64,000 nucleotides of DNA from Pseudomonadota bacterium (GCA_025355105.1 JANYAE010000052.1:248001-312000), one strand, 5' to 3'. Positions 15,222 through 24,537 are shown, counted from the first letter of the stretch. The notes: generated from the letters alone by a model not told the origin. A program made the numbers and translations.

Positions 15222-17738
15222 ATGAGCGCTGTTCCGACACGGCTCGACGTCCTCGCTCCGCTGTCCGGCGTGCTCGTGCCGCTCTCGTCCGTGCCTGACC
15301 CGGTATTCGCCGCCGGGCTGGCCGGTGAGGGCGTGGCCCTTGACCCGACGTCGGACGAACTGCTGGCGCCGGTGGCCGGCGTCGTGACGCAGCTGCACCG
15401 CGCCCATCACGCGCTCTCGATCACTACCGCGAGCGGCGTCGAGCTGTTGGTCCACGTCGGCATCGACACGGTGCTGCAGCGGGGTGCCGGTTTTACACCG
15501 CTCGTCGCGCAGGGCGCGCACGTCGTTGCCGGCCAGCCACTGCTGCGCATCGACGTCGATCAGCTCGCGCGGCGCGTTCCGACGCTGCTGACGCCGATCG
15601 TCGTCGCGAATGCGGAGCGCCTGTCCGGCCTGGTCGTGGCCAGTGGAAACGTGACGGCAGGCCGCGACGTCGTGCTGCACCTCGAGCTGGGCACGGTCCG
15701 GACCGATGGGCAGCTTGCGACGGTCGCAGCAACCGCCGGCCGAAACGTGCTGCTGCCGAACGCCGACGGGCTGCATGCCCGGCCGGCGGCGGTGCTTGCG
15801 GCAACCGCGAAACGGTACCGGTCAGAAATCCGGCTGCGCTGCGGCGAGCAAGTCGCGAACGCCAAGTCGGTCGTCTCGATCATGCTGCTCGCGACTCACG
15901 CCAACGACCGCCTGCAGCTCGAGGCCACTGGAGTCGACGCCGAGGCGGCCGTCGCGGCGCTCGCCGAACTGGTCGCCGCCGGCAGTGGCGAGCCAGCGCA
16001 GGCGAGGACGTCGCCGGCCCCGGCACCCGCCGCGGCGCGCACCGCGGCGCCGGCACGCGGGGAACTGACCGGCATCCCGGCGTCGCCGGGCCTCGCGGTC
16101 GGCCACGTCGTGCAGCTGCAACGTGATTTGCTCGAGATCGACGAGCGCGGCGCCGGTGTCGGTGCGGAGCGCACGCGCCTCGACGGCGCACTCGAGCGCG
16201 CTCGCGCCGAGGTCGCGGCGCTCAAGGCGCAGCTTGGGGCGAATGCCGAGGGTCAGATCCTCGATGCGCACCTTGAGCTGCTCGCGGATCCGGAGCTGAT
16301 CGACGCCGCGATCGCGGCCCTCGGCAGCGGGCGCAGCGCCGCCGCAGTCTGGCGTGAGGCGTACAGCGGCTATGCAGCACGGCTGGGCGCGCTCGCGAGC
16401 CCGCTGTTGCGCGAGCGCGCCGGCGATGTTCGCGACATTGGCCAGCGCGTCCTGGCGCTGCTTGCCGGCGTGCGGACGGCGCCGCTGCCGCCATCGGTCG
16501 ATGCGATCCTGCTGGCCGACGAATTGACGCCGTCGGAAGCCGCCGGGCTGGATCGAGGCCAGGTGCTCGGCCTGTGCACCGTCGGCGGCAGTGCGACGGG
16601 CCATGTCGCGATCCTGGCCCGTTCGCTCGGCATCCCGGCGATCTGCGGCATCGATCCCGCCGCCCGGTCGATCGCCAATGGCACGCTGGTCGTTCTGGAC
16701 GGCGACCGCGGCCTGCTGCACCGAGACCCGAGCGCGGCGGATCTCGACCGGGCCCGGCAGCGCCTCGCGGCGCTCGATGCGCAGCGCGCCACCGAGCGGG
16801 CCACGGCATTCGCGCCGGCGTCGACGATCGACGGGCAACGCATCGAGGTGGCCGCGAACGTGCGCAACGCCGCCGAGGCCCGCGATGCGATCGCGCAGGG
16901 CGGCGACGGCGTCGGTCTGCTGCGCTCCGAGTTCCTGTTCGCTGACCGGGACGCGCCGCCGAGCGAGGACGAGCAGGCCGCGGCGTACCGCGAGGTGGCG
17001 GTCGTGCTTGGCCGGCAGCGGCGGCTCGTCATCCGCACGCTCGACGTCGGCGGCGACAAGCCGCTGCGCTACCTGCCGATGCCGGCGGAGGCCAACCCAT
17101 TCCTCGGCCTGCGCGGCATCCGGGTCAGCCTGCGGGCGCCGGAGCTTTTGCGCACCCAGCTCAGGGCGATCCTCGCGGCGGCACCATTTGGCGACGTGCA
17201 CGTCATGTTCCCGATGGTCGCCACGCTCGAGGAGCTGCGGTCGGCCCGCGCACTGCTCGACGCGGAGGAGGCAGCCGCGGGTGCCCGGGTCCGTGTCGGC
17301 GTCATGATCGAGGTGCCGTCGGCGGCGCTGATCGCCGAGCGACTGGCGCCGGAGGTCGACTTCTTCTCGATCGGCACCAACGACCTCACGCAGTACGCGC
17401 TGGCGATGGACCGCGGGCATCCACAGCTTGCCGGCCAGGCGGACGGTCTGCACCCGGCCGTCCTCCGGCTGATCTGGATGACTGTCGAGGCCGCCCACCG
17501 CCACGGCCGGTGGGTCGGTGTCTGCGGCGGGCTCGCCGCCGAGCCGCTGGCGATCCCGGCGCTCGTCGGCCTGGGTGTCGATGAGCTCTCGGTCGCGGTG
17601 CCGGCGATCGCGGCGGTCAAGGCGCGCATCGGACGGTTGGAGGGCGCTGCGTGCCGACGGCTTGCCGCAGAGCTGCTCGAGATGGGGGCCGCCGCCGAAG
17701 TGCGGGCGCGAGTCGCGACGTTCATCGAGTTGAACTGA
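15222..17738 (+). CDS. Fused PTS protein EIIA(Glc)-HPr-Enzyme I
   Basis: 838 aa carrying three PTS modules. Residues about 1-155 are EIIA of the glucose type, with H63 and the phosphoryl-accepting H78 in LLVHVGIDT. Residues about 170-255 are HPr, with H185 in DGLHARPAA and a Ser-46-like S216. After an Ala/Pro linker, residues about 280-838 are Enzyme I. The EI active His is H461; its signature reads GGSATGH, where E. coli EI has TSH. The C-terminal domain has IGTNDLTQYALAMDR and the CGG segment with the catalytic Cys. It passes phosphate from PEP through EI, HPr and EIIA to the neighbouring PtsG, so all soluble PTS steps are in one chain. Similar fusions are known for GlcNAc systems (NagF). 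Confidence 0.93.
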   Translation: MSAVPTRLDVLAPLSGVLVPLSSVPDPVFAAGLAGEGVALDPTSDELLAPVAGVVTQLHRAHHALSITTASGVELLVHVGIDTVLQRGAGFTPLVAQGAHVVAGQPLLRIDVDQLARRVPTLLTPIVVANAERLSGLVVASGNVTAGRDVVLHLELGTVRTDGQLATVAATAGRNVLLPNADGLHARPAAVLAATAKRYRSEIRLRCGEQVANAKSVVSIMLLATHANDRLQLEATGVDAEAAVAALAELVAAGSGEPAQARTSPAPAPAAARTAAPARGELTGIPASPGLAVGHVVQLQRDLLEIDERGAGVGAERTRLDGALERARAEVAALKAQLGANAEGQILDAHLELLADPELIDAAIAALGSGRSAAAVWREAYSGYAARLGALASPLLRERAGDVRDIGQRVLALLAGVRTAPLPPSVDAILLADELTPSEAAGLDRGQVLGLCTVGGSATGHVAILARSLGIPAICGIDPAARSIANGTLVVLDGDRGLLHRDPSAADLDRARQRLAALDAQRATERATAFAPASTIDGQRIEVAANVRNAAEARDAIAQGGDGVGLLRSEFLFADRDAPPSEDEQAAAYREVAVVLGRQRRLVIRTLDVGGDKPLRYLPMPAEANPFLGLRGIRVSLRAPELLRTQLRAILAAAPFGDVHVMFPMVATLEELRSARALLDAEEAAAGARVRVGVMIEVPSAALIAERLAPEVDFFSIGTNDLTQYALAMDRGHPQLAGQADGLHPAVLRLIWMTVEAAHRHGRWVGVCGGLAAEPLAIPALVGLGVDELSVAVPAIAAVKARIGRLEGAACRRLAAELLEMGAAAEVRARVATFIELN

Positions 17739-17768
17739 ATCGGAACGGCACGGTCGGGGAGAGGATTG

Positions 17769-19529
17769 ATGCTGAAGAACGCGTTCACGTTCCTGCAGAA
17801 AGTCGGCAAGGCGCTGATGCTGCCTGTCGCCGTTCTGCCCGTCGCCGGCCTGCTGCTGGGTATCGGCGCGGCGAACTTCGAATGGTTGCCGCCGGTGATC
17901 TCGGCGCTGATGAAGGCCTCCGGTGACGTCGTGTTCGGCAACCTGGCGCTCATCTTTGCCATCGGCGTGGCGGTCGGCTTCACCGAGAACGACGGCGTCG
18001 CCGCGATCTCGGCGGCGGTCGGCTACGTCGTACTGCTTGCGACGCTCGGCGTCATGGCTCACGTCTGGGGCGTCGAGCCGGCGACCATCATGGGCATCAA
18101 GACGATGCAGACCGGAGTCTTCGGCGGCATCCTTGCCGGCGGGCTCGCGGCGGCAATGTTCCAGCGCTTCTACCGGATCGCGTTGCCGCCATACCTCGGT
18201 TTCTTCGCCGGCAAACGCTTCGTCCCGATCATCACCGCGCTCGCCGCGATCGTCGCCGGGGTATTGCTGTCCGTGGTATGGCCACCGATTCAGCTGGGGA
18301 TCAACGCCTTCTCGCACTGGGCGGCGGTCAGCGACCCACGTACGGCGGCGACGCTCTACGGCTTCGTCGAGCGTCTGCTGATTCCGTTCGGCTTGCACCA
18401 CATCTGGAACGTGCCATTCTTCTTCGAGATGGGCGCCTACACCGACGCCGCTGGAACAACCGTACACGGCGACATCAACCGTTTCTTTGCCGGCGACCCG
18501 ACCGCGGGCGTGCTCGCCGGGGCGTTCCTCTTCAAGATGTTCGGGCTGCCGGCGGCGGCGATCGCCATCTGGCGCAGCGCGCGTCCCGCCAACCGCGTCG
18601 CGGTCGGCGGCATCATGATCTCCGCGGCGCTCACCTCGTTCCTGACCGGGATCACCGAGCCGATCGAGTTCGCGTTCCTGTTCGTCGCGCCGGTCCTTTA
18701 CCTGCTGCACGCCTGTCTTGCCGCCTCGACGCAGTTCGTCGCGAACACTCTCGGCATGCACATGGGATTCACGTTCTCGCAGGGCGGCATCGACTTCCTG
18801 ATATTCAACGCCTTCGGCAGGTTCTCGCAGCGCTGGTGGCTGGTGCTGGTGCTCGGGCCGCTGTATGCCGCCGTGTATTACACGGTGTTTCGCGTCGCGA
18901 TCGAGTGGCTCGACCTGAAGACGCCCGGGCGTGAGGCCGCGACCGTCGATGCCGCGCCGGTCGCCGCGCGGACGGGCGGCCGCGCACGCGAACTCGTTCT
19001 GGCATTCGGCGGGCGCGCCAATATCTCGGGTCTCGATGCCTGCATCACCCGGCTGCGCGTCGTGGTCCGCGACCCCGCCATGGTTCGCGACGCCGCGCTA
19101 CGGGCACTCGGGGCGACTGGCGTCATGGTCGTCGGCCATGGCGTCCAGGCCGTGTTCGGACCGCTGTCAGAGAACCTGAAGACGGACATGGACGAATACC
19201 TTCGCACGACGCCTGCGAGCGACGAGGTGCCGCCGGCGTCAGCGCCCGCCCGGACGGCCGCCGCGGCCGCGCCGCGCGCTGCGGATGCGTGGGTGGCGGA
19301 GGCGGCGGCCCCGTTGCTCGCCGCGCTCGGCGGCCGAGCAAATCTGCGTCGCATCGAGGCCGTGGCGCTGACGCGGCTGCGCGTCGAGCTCGTCGATGGC
19401 GGGAAATTCGACGAGACTGCGGCGCGCATCGCAGGCGTCGTCGGCGTGATGCCGGTCGCGCCCGGCACCCTGCACCTCATCGTCGGCGACAAGGCGGCGC
19501 AGTTCGCGCTCGCGATGTCGGCAGGCTGA
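17769..19529 (+). CDS. ptsG: PTS glucose-specific EIICB with a second, Cys-less EIIB-like domain
   Basis: 586 aa. The EIIC membrane domain (about 1-390) is strikingly like E. coli PtsG, with [45 protein letters not shown] and [11 protein letters not shown]. An EIIB domain follows with [12 protein letters not shown]425 is the phosphorylated Cys. Unlike E. coli PtsG, the protein does not stop at MDEYLR. It continues through an Ala/Pro linker into a second EIIB-like domain (about 510-586), where the DAC of the first is EAV and the Cys position is V532. The start is ATG 17769, with AGAGG upstream and a peptide matching MFKNAF of E. coli. The gene follows the EIIA-HPr-EI gene by 30 nt. It imports and phosphorylates glucose; GlcNAc is a less likely alternative. 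Confidence 0.92.
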   Translation: MLKNAFTFLQKVGKALMLPVAVLPVAGLLLGIGAANFEWLPPVISALMKASGDVVFGNLALIFAIGVAVGFTENDGVAAISAAVGYVVLLATLGVMAHVWGVEPATIMGIKTMQTGVFGGILAGGLAAAMFQRFYRIALPPYLGFFAGKRFVPIITALAAIVAGVLLSVVWPPIQLGINAFSHWAAVSDPRTAATLYGFVERLLIPFGLHHIWNVPFFFEMGAYTDAAGTTVHGDINRFFAGDPTAGVLAGAFLFKMFGLPAAAIAIWRSARPANRVAVGGIMISAALTSFLTGITEPIEFAFLFVAPVLYLLHACLAASTQFVANTLGMHMGFTFSQGGIDFLIFNAFGRFSQRWWLVLVLGPLYAAVYYTVFRVAIEWLDLKTPGREAATVDAAPVAARTGGRARELVLAFGGRANISGLDACITRLRVVVRDPAMVRDAALRALGATGVMVVGHGVQAVFGPLSENLKTDMDEYLRTTPASDEVPPASAPARTAAAAAPRAADAWVAEAAAPLLAALGGRANLRRIEAVALTRLRVELVDGGKFDETAARIAGVVGVMPVAPGTLHLIVGDKAAQFALAMSAG

Positions 19530-19548
19530 CGCGCCGGAGGCTGCGCCC

Positions 19549-20850
19549 TTAGCGCGAGCGGGCCGATCCGATGACCAGCATCGCGAGCGCGGCGACGGCG
19601 AACGGCACGCTGAAGAGCACGTAGAGCTGCGCCGGCAGCCAGCCCTGGTCGCTCAACGTGCCACTCGCGAATGGCGAGAGGATCGCGCCGATGCGGCCGA
19701 TACCAATCGCCCAACCCATGCCGGTCGCACGCACCGCCGTCGGGTAGAGCGGCGGTCCGACCGCGTAGAGTCCGGCCATCGCCGCGTTCGAGATGATGCC
19801 GAGCAGCAGCGCCGTCCCGAGCGCGGCGTCGAGGCGTGTCATCGTCAGGCTGAACGCCGCGATCAGCAACGCGCTGCCGACCAGCGCCGCGAGCAGCAGC
19901 CGGTGCGCGTCGGCCCGCGCGGCCGCGATGGCATATCCGCCGCAGCCGATGATGCCGCCGAGGTTGAGCAGCACCCCGCCGGTCAGGCCCTGGCTCGCGC
20001 TGAGGCCCGCCGCGTGCAGCAGCCGCGGTGTCCAGCTGACGATGAAGTAGAAGCCGGCCATCGTGCAGAAGAACATCGCCCAGACCAGCAGGGTCGCCGG
20101 CGTCATCAGCATCGCGAGCTGCGCTCGAAACGGCAGGGTACCGTTGCCGCCAGCCGGCTCGGGCAGCGCGGTGACCATCGGTCGCTGCATCGTCGCGAGC
20201 AGCGCATTGACGCGCTCGAGCGCCGATGCCGGACGGCGCGTCAAGAGAAAGTCGAGCGACTCCGGCAGCTTGCGCCAGGCAACCGGCAGCAACAGCAGCG
20301 ACATCGTGCCGCCGATGACGAATGCGGAGCGCCAGCCGTAGCGCGGGATCGCCCAGGTCGCGAGGGCCCCGCCGACGGTGGCGCCGATCGAATAGCCGGT
20401 GGCGTAGGCACCCAGCGCCGTGCGACGCCAGCGGTCCGGGGCGTATTCCGAGACGATGACCGCCGCACTCGCGATCGTGCCGCCGATGCCCAATCCGGTC
20501 ACGACGCGCAGGATCCGCAGCTCCTCGAAACCGCGCGCCGCGGCAGAACCCAGCATGCCAAGGCCTGCCAGCGCGATGGACACGAGCACGACGTTGCGGC
20601 GGCCCCAGCGATCGGCGCACGGACCGAGCAATAGCGAGCCGGCGGCCATGCCGACGAGTCCGGCGCTGAGCAGCTGACCGAGTTGGCCGTCGAGCAGGTG
20701 CCAGTCTGCCTTGACGCCGGATGCCGAGAACGACATGGCGAGGATGTCGAAGCCGTCGAGCATGTTGAGGGCGATGCAGACGCCGATCGCCGCCAGCTGG
20801 AAGCGCGTCAGCGGGCCTTCGGCAAGCGCGCGGCGGATGTCCTGGGTCAC
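19549..20850 (-). CDS. MFS transporter, aromatic acid:H+ symporter (AAHS) type
   Basis: 433 aa with 12 predicted spans. The first span contains NMLDGFDILAM, the DGFD signature of AAHS carriers such as PcaK and BenK. The loop 2-3 motif is GPCADRWGRRNVV, and LYPTAVRATGMGWAIGIGRIGA lies near span 10-11. This family imports aromatic acids such as benzoate or 4-hydroxybenzoate with protons; the specific substrate is unknown and no aromatic catabolic genes are nearby. GTG 20850 is preferred because the peptide VTQDIRRALAEGPLTRFQL matches the family start; ATG 20892 is an in-frame alternative. It is convergent with ptsG, with a 19-nt gap. Confidence 0.82.
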   Translation of the reverse strand: MTQDIRRALAEGPLTRFQLAAIGVCIALNMLDGFDILAMSFSASGVKADWHLLDGQLGQLLSAGLVGMAAGSLLLGPCADRWGRRNVVLVSIALAGLGMLGSAAARGFEELRILRVVTGLGIGGTIASAAVIVSEYAPDRWRRTALGAYATGYSIGATVGGALATWAIPRYGWRSAFVIGGTMSLLLLPVAWRKLPESLDFLLTRRPASALERVNALLATMQRPMVTALPEPAGGNGTLPFRAQLAMLMTPATLLVWAMFFCTMAGFYFIVSWTPRLLHAAGLSASQGLTGGVLLNLGGIIGCGGYAIAAARADAHRLLLAALVGSALLIAAFSLTMTRLDAALGTALLLGIISNAAMAGLYAVGPPLYPTAVRATGMGWAIGIGRIGAILSPFASGTLSDQGWLPAQLYVLFSVPFAVAALAMLVIGSARSR

Positions 20851-21058
20851 AGCGTCGCCCGGACGCGACCGCGTGCCATAGCGGGCAGGCAAGCACCCCG
20901 GAGTGCGCGAGCGCTTCGCCAGTCGGTGTCAGCGTGCATGCGCCGAGGATCCAAGAAATCCAGGGCCGGCGCAACCGCCCGACCGCCGCCGGGACGGCGG
21001 AGTGTTAGGCTGCGGCGACGATCCGTGGCCGGAGCGGCGTCGCAAACGGAGGCATTGC

Positions 21059-21520
21059 GTGGCCGGCAGCTCGATCTGGGTGGATGCCGATGCGTGTCCC
21101 AAGGTCGTCAAGGACATCCTGTTCCGGGCGGCCGAGCGCTCCGGTGTCGTGGTGACCCTGGTGGCGAACCAGCCGCTCGCGATCCCGCGGGTTCCGTCGC
21201 TGCGCGTGCTGACCGTGGCCGCGGGCTTCGACGTCGCCGACAATGCGATCGTCGCGCGCGTCGTCGCCGGCGACCTGGTGGTCACCTCCGACATCCCGCT
21301 CGCGGCCGAAGTCCTGGCCAAGGGCGCCGAGGCGGTGAGCCCGCGCGGCGAGCGCTTTTCGCCGGATACAATCCGCGGCCAGCTGACGATGCGGGACTTC
21401 ATGGACACGATGCGCGCGAGCGGTGTGGTCGGCGGCGGCCCGCCGCCGCTCAGCCAGGCAGACCGCAATGCCTTCGCCAGTCACCTCGACCGGTGGCTCG
21501 CGCACCGTGCGACCCGCTGA
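21059..21520 (+). CDS. YaiI/YqxD family protein (DUF188, PIN-like fold)
   Basis: 153 aa, the normal length. It begins [20 protein letters not shown], the hallmark N-terminus of the YaiI/YqxD family. It continues with the Asp-rich [12 protein letters not shown] and [13 protein letters not shown], and ends with [20 protein letters not shown]. The fold is related to PIN nucleases and the conserved Asp residues could bind metal, but no function is established. The GTG start is supported by GGAGG 6 nt upstream. A rhomboid gene follows 27 nt later on the same strand. Confidence 0.92.
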   Translation: MAGSSIWVDADACPKVVKDILFRAAERSGVVVTLVANQPLAIPRVPSLRVLTVAAGFDVADNAIVARVVAGDLVVTSDIPLAAEVLAKGAEAVSPRGERFSPDTIRGQLTMRDFMDTMRASGVVGGGPPPLSQADRNAFASHLDRWLAHRATR

Positions 21521-21547
21521 GCGGGCCGGCGCGGACGAACGACAATC

Positions 21548-22147
21548 ATGCGTGGCGTGAACGGCACCCTGATCGGCATCAACGTCGCGGCGTTCGCGGT
21601 TGAGGTCCTGAGCCCGCCATATTCGGCCACGCTGGCGCGCTTCGCGTTGTGGCCGATCGGCGTGCCGCCGGCAGGACGGGGCATGTCGTTCGAGCCCTGG
21701 CAGCCGCTGACCTACGCCTTCCTGCACGGCGGCATTGTGCACCTCGCGCTCAACATGTTCGCGCTGTGGATGTTCGGCCGCGACTGCGAGGTGGTGCTCG
21801 GCGCTCGGCGCTACCTGGTGCTGTATTTCGCCGCCGTGCTGTCCGCCGCGGCGGTGCAGCTCGCCGTGGCGGCGATCGCTCATAAGGGCGGCGCGACGAT
21901 CGGTGCCTCGGGTGGCGTATTCGGCGTACTTTTGACCTTCGCCGTACTGTTCCCGCGGCGGCGCCTGATGCTGCTGTTCCCGCCGATTCCGATGCCGGCC
22001 TGGCTGTTCGTCACGCTCTACGGGCTGCTCGAGCTCGGCAACGGCGTGTTCGGAACCAACGCCGGCGTCGCGCACTTTGCCCATCTCGGCGGCATGCTCG
22101 GCGCGGGCGTCGTGCTGCGCCATTGGCACCATCAAGCACGACACTGA
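21548..22147 (+). CDS. Rhomboid family intramembrane serine protease
   Basis: 199 aa with about six membrane spans. Rhomboid signatures are present: LTYAFLHGGIVHLALNM (the HxxxxHxxxN region, N69), the catalytic serine S121 in GASGGVFG, and the catalytic histidine in AHLGG (H179). It would cleave single-span membrane proteins within the bilayer. Its closeness (27 nt) to the YaiI-like gene suggests one transcript. The C-terminus is a short His/Arg-rich tail. The substrate cannot be told from the sequence. Confidence 0.92.
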   Translation: MRGVNGTLIGINVAAFAVEVLSPPYSATLARFALWPIGVPPAGRGMSFEPWQPLTYAFLHGGIVHLALNMFALWMFGRDCEVVLGARRYLVLYFAAVLSAAAVQLAVAAIAHKGGATIGASGGVFGVLLTFAVLFPRRRLMLLFPPIPMPAWLFVTLYGLLELGNGVFGTNAGVAHFAHLGGMLGAGVVLRHWHHQARH

Positions 22148-22175
22148 GCGTCGTCGACCCGGCGCGTTGCGCCGC

Positions 22176-22382
22176 TCAATAGTGCGGCGGGATCTCGAAT
22201 TTGGTGTCAGCGCCTGCCGGCGAATCGCCGGCCTCGACGCCCTCGATCAGTCGCTGGAAGCGCGCCTCATGGGCATCAAGTCGTTGCTGCTGGCGGTACA
22301 GGACGTCCGACAGCTCCTGAAGCGCGCGCTCGAGGTGCGCCAACTTGATCTCCAGCGTCTCGATGCGGGCGTCGTGCGACAC
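22176..22382 (-). CDS. slyX: SlyX family protein
   Basis: 68 aa. A single coiled-coil-like helix (RIETLEIKLAHLERALQEL, then VLYRQQQRLDAHEARFQRL) is followed by a short tail ending in PPHY, the typical SlyX C-terminus. The family is widespread in proteobacteria and has no defined biochemical role. It is convergent with the rhomboid gene. A small CGGCGC/GCGCCG stem (22160-22174) in the gap might help terminate transcription but has no T-run. Confidence 0.88.
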   Translation of the reverse strand: MSHDARIETLEIKLAHLERALQELSDVLYRQQQRLDAHEARFQRLIEGVEAGDSPAGADTKFEIPPHY

Positions 22383-22471
22383 GGCAGCGTCCAGGCAGGC
22401 GGGCGCTCAGTATAGGCGCGCGCCGAGACGAACTCACCGACCGCACGCCGTGGCATCAGCGTCGCGCGGCA

Positions 22472-23371
22472 TCAGCGGGACCGCGTGCCGGCCTGCCAGT
22501 CCGCCCGCACCTTTCTCGCCGTCGGCCCCTCGCCGTCCGACCGCCACCCCGGCGGGCCGAAGGCGAAGCCGAGCAGCTCGCGCGCCGAACGCTCCGTGCG
22601 CAGGTCGCGGCCCATCGCCGCCCATTCGTGGAACGCGATTCGCAGCGGATTGTAGGTCGCGATGTTGTGGATGATCCCGTAGCGCGGCGGCTCCTCGTCA
22701 AGCTCCGCCTCGAAGGATCCGAACAGGCGGTCCCAGACCATCAGCACGCCGGCATAGTTGCGATCGAGGTAGCGCGGGTTGGCGGCGTGGTGCACGCGGT
22801 GGTGCGAGGGCGTATTGAACAGGTATTCGTACCAGGCCGGCATGCGACGCACGGCCTCCGTGTGGATCCAGAACTGGTAGAACAGGTTGAAGCCCTGCTG
22901 CGTCAGGATCATCGTGGGCGGAAAGCCGAGCAGCGCCAGCGGGATCCACGGCATCCAGGTGCCGGCGAGGACGCCGGTCCACGGCTGGCGCACCGCGGTG
23001 GACAGGTTGTACTCCTTGGAGGAGTGGTGATTGACGTGCGCCGCCCACCAGAACCGGCACTCGTGGCTGATGCGGTGGAACCAGTAGTAAGTGAAGTCGT
23101 CGAGTACGAACAACGCGAGCCATGCCCACGGCGACGACGGCGAGATCGTCACGAGGCGCGCCTCATAGGCTGCCGCGTAGCCGCCGGCGACGAGGCCCGC
23201 GAGCAGCAGGTTGCTGCCGACGTTGCCGAAGCGCATCGCGATCGAGGCGGCCGTGTCCTTCAGCCGGTAGCGGGCCCGGATCAGCCCCAGGCGGCCGAGC
23301 GCTGCCTCGACGGCGACCGCGGTGAGGCGCGACAGCAGGAAGATGTCCTGCAGCGTCGGCTTGAAGCTCAT
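22472..23371 (-). CDS. Sterol desaturase/fatty acid hydroxylase family protein
   Basis: 299 aa membrane di-iron enzyme. The three His clusters are all there: HRISH, HVNHHSS and HHRVHH. Hydrophobic spans flank them (LLLAGLVAGGYAAAYE, WAWLALFVLDDF). Such proteins hydroxylate or desaturate lipids using O2 and a reductase. The substrate (sterol, hopanoid, carotenoid or ether lipid) cannot be deduced. The start is ATG 23371 with GGAG 8 nt upstream; 26 further codons upstream are open but do not resemble the family. Confidence 0.88.
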   Translation of the reverse strand: MSFKPTLQDIFLLSRLTAVAVEAALGRLGLIRARYRLKDTAASIAMRFGNVGSNLLLAGLVAGGYAAAYEARLVTISPSSPWAWLALFVLDDFTYYWFHRISHECRFWWAAHVNHHSSKEYNLSTAVRQPWTGVLAGTWMPWIPLALLGFPPTMILTQQGFNLFYQFWIHTEAVRRMPAWYEYLFNTPSHHRVHHAANPRYLDRNYAGVLMVWDRLFGSFEAELDEEPPRYGIIHNIATYNPLRIAFHEWAAMGRDLRTERSARELLGFAFGPPGWRSDGEGPTARKVRADWQAGTRSR

Positions 23372-23587
23372 CGTGCTCCGGATCCCCTGCGCGCGGCACG
23401 CCCGCGGCCACGGCGAAGCGTACCGAAAAGCGCGCGGCCCGGCCGCCACCCGTAGCCTCGCGTTCGTAAAGACATGATCGTCAAGGCAATTCCGGCGAAC
23501 GGCACCGCGATCGCCAAGTGGCCGTCAGCAGCCGCCAGCGACCGTCCGCGGCGCCAGGAGCTCGGCCGCCGCCCTTTTCGACAGGCT

Positions 23588-23619
23588 GCCAATTGGCGAG
23601 TAGTATGATGCCAGTTGGC
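23588..23619 (+). promoter_or_regulatory. Twin-palindrome operator with a -10 box between, for the Xre-RES pair
   Basis: GCCAATTGGC (23588-23597) is a perfect 10-bp palindrome and GCCAGTTGGC (23610-23619) is the same site with one change. Their centres are 22 bp apart, about two helical turns. TATGAT, a good -10 box, lies exactly between them at 23604-23609. The antitoxin start is 13 nt downstream. This is the layout expected for cooperative autorepression by a Xre-type antitoxin dimer or the toxin-antitoxin complex. Confidence 0.75.
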
Positions 23620-23631
23620 TAGGAGTGGACG

Positions 23632-24045
23632 ATGGTGACCGAAGCACTGCTGGGTACCGCGCTCGCCGACAACGAGCCGCTCAAGCTGCTCGAGCAGCTG
23701 TCGGCCGGCCTGCCGGCCACGACGCTGCGCCAGTTCAAGCGCGCGAGCCGGCTGGGCGACGCGGACGTCGCAACGCTGCTGCAGGTCAGCAGCCGCACGC
23801 TGAGCCGGCTGAAGGGTGGCAAGACGCGGCTGCCGGCGGACCTGAGCGACCGGCTGTACTCGGTGGCGTCCGTCTACGCGCAGGCGGCGGAGGTGTTCGG
23901 CACCGCCGATCGCGCGCGCGTCTGGCTCGTCGAGCCGCAACACGGACTTGGCGGCAAGCTCCCGCTGGAACTCGCCGCGACGGAGTTCGGCCGCGCGCAG
24001 GTGCGAGCACTGCTGCGGCGGATCGAGCACGGCTTCCTTGCCTGA
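23632..24045 (+). CDS. Type II antitoxin, Xre/MbcA/ParS family
   Basis: 137 aa. An N-terminal HTH-like region (ATLLQVSSRTLSRLKGGKTRLPADLSDRL read in order, residues about 45-75) is followed by a toxin-binding domain of the MbcA/ParS (DUF2384) type. That domain has VYAQAAEVFGTADRARVWL and a tail GRAQVRALLRRIEHGFLA. This order and length are typical of antitoxins paired with RES-domain toxins. It should bind its own promoter at the twin palindromes and neutralise the RES toxin, whose gene overlaps this one by 8 nt. ATG 23632 lies 13 nt after the second palindrome, with AGGAG upstream. Confidence 0.88.
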   Translation: MVTEALLGTALADNEPLKLLEQLSAGLPATTLRQFKRASRLGDADVATLLQVSSRTLSRLKGGKTRLPADLSDRLYSVASVYAQAAEVFGTADRARVWLVEPQHGLGGKLPLELAATEFGRAQVRALLRRIEHGFLA

Positions 24046-24514
24046 GATTGTGCGCGACGCCCGTCTCTATCGCCTGCTGAAGCTCAAGTACGCGCGACAG
24101 GCGCTCGCCGGCCGCGGCGGCCTAGAGGCCGATGGTCGCTGGCATTCCGCCGGCCGTCCGATCGTCTATCTCGCAAGCTCCGAGGCGCTCGCGGTGCTGG
24201 AGGTCCGCGTGCATCTGGGCCCGGTGGTACCGGTTGACCGCTACGTGATCCTGACCGTCGAGATTCCCGCGCGGCTCGTCGATCCGCTGCCACGCCCGCA
24301 GTGGCCCCGCGGCTGGGACGCGGTGCCGTTCGGAGCCGCGAGCCAGCGGGTCGGCGACCGGTGGCTTGCGCAGCAGCGCGGCGTGGCGCTGCGGGTGCCG
24401 TCGGTGCACAGCAACACCGACTTCAACGTCCTGTTCAATCCGGCGCACCCGAAGTCCTCAGGTGCGCGGGTCGTCGAACGCCGCCGCTACACCTTCGACA
24501 GCCGGCTGTTCTGA
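24038..24514 (+). CDS. RES-domain toxin (NAD+-degrading type)
   Basis: About 158 aa. The RES family motifs are visible. GRWHSAGRPIVYLASS carries the conserved Arg (R34) and Tyr (Y44), EALAVLEVRVH has the conserved Glu (E55), and PSVHSNTDFNVLFNPAHP has the Ser and Asn near the end. Characterised RES toxins such as MbcT use these residues to break down NAD+. The start is uncertain: TTG 24038 overlaps the antitoxin by 8 nt, and GTG 24050 lies just after its stop. Either suggests translational coupling so toxin never exceeds antitoxin. The gene is intact by length and motifs. Confidence 0.86.
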   Translation: MPEIVRDARLYRLLKLKYARQALAGRGGLEADGRWHSAGRPIVYLASSEALAVLEVRVHLGPVVPVDRYVILTVEIPARLVDPLPRPQWPRGWDAVPFGAASQRVGDRWLAQQRGVALRVPSVHSNTDFNVLFNPAHPKSSGARVVERRRYTFDSRLF

Positions 24515-24537
24515 CCGCGCGGGCCGCGCTGCGCCGC

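Noticed and set aside
15822-18761. 979-codon open frame on the minus strand opposite the PTS genes.
   Set aside because: Arg/Asp/His-rich antisense product of high-GC codon usage; the opposite strand holds two clear PTS genes with full motif sets.
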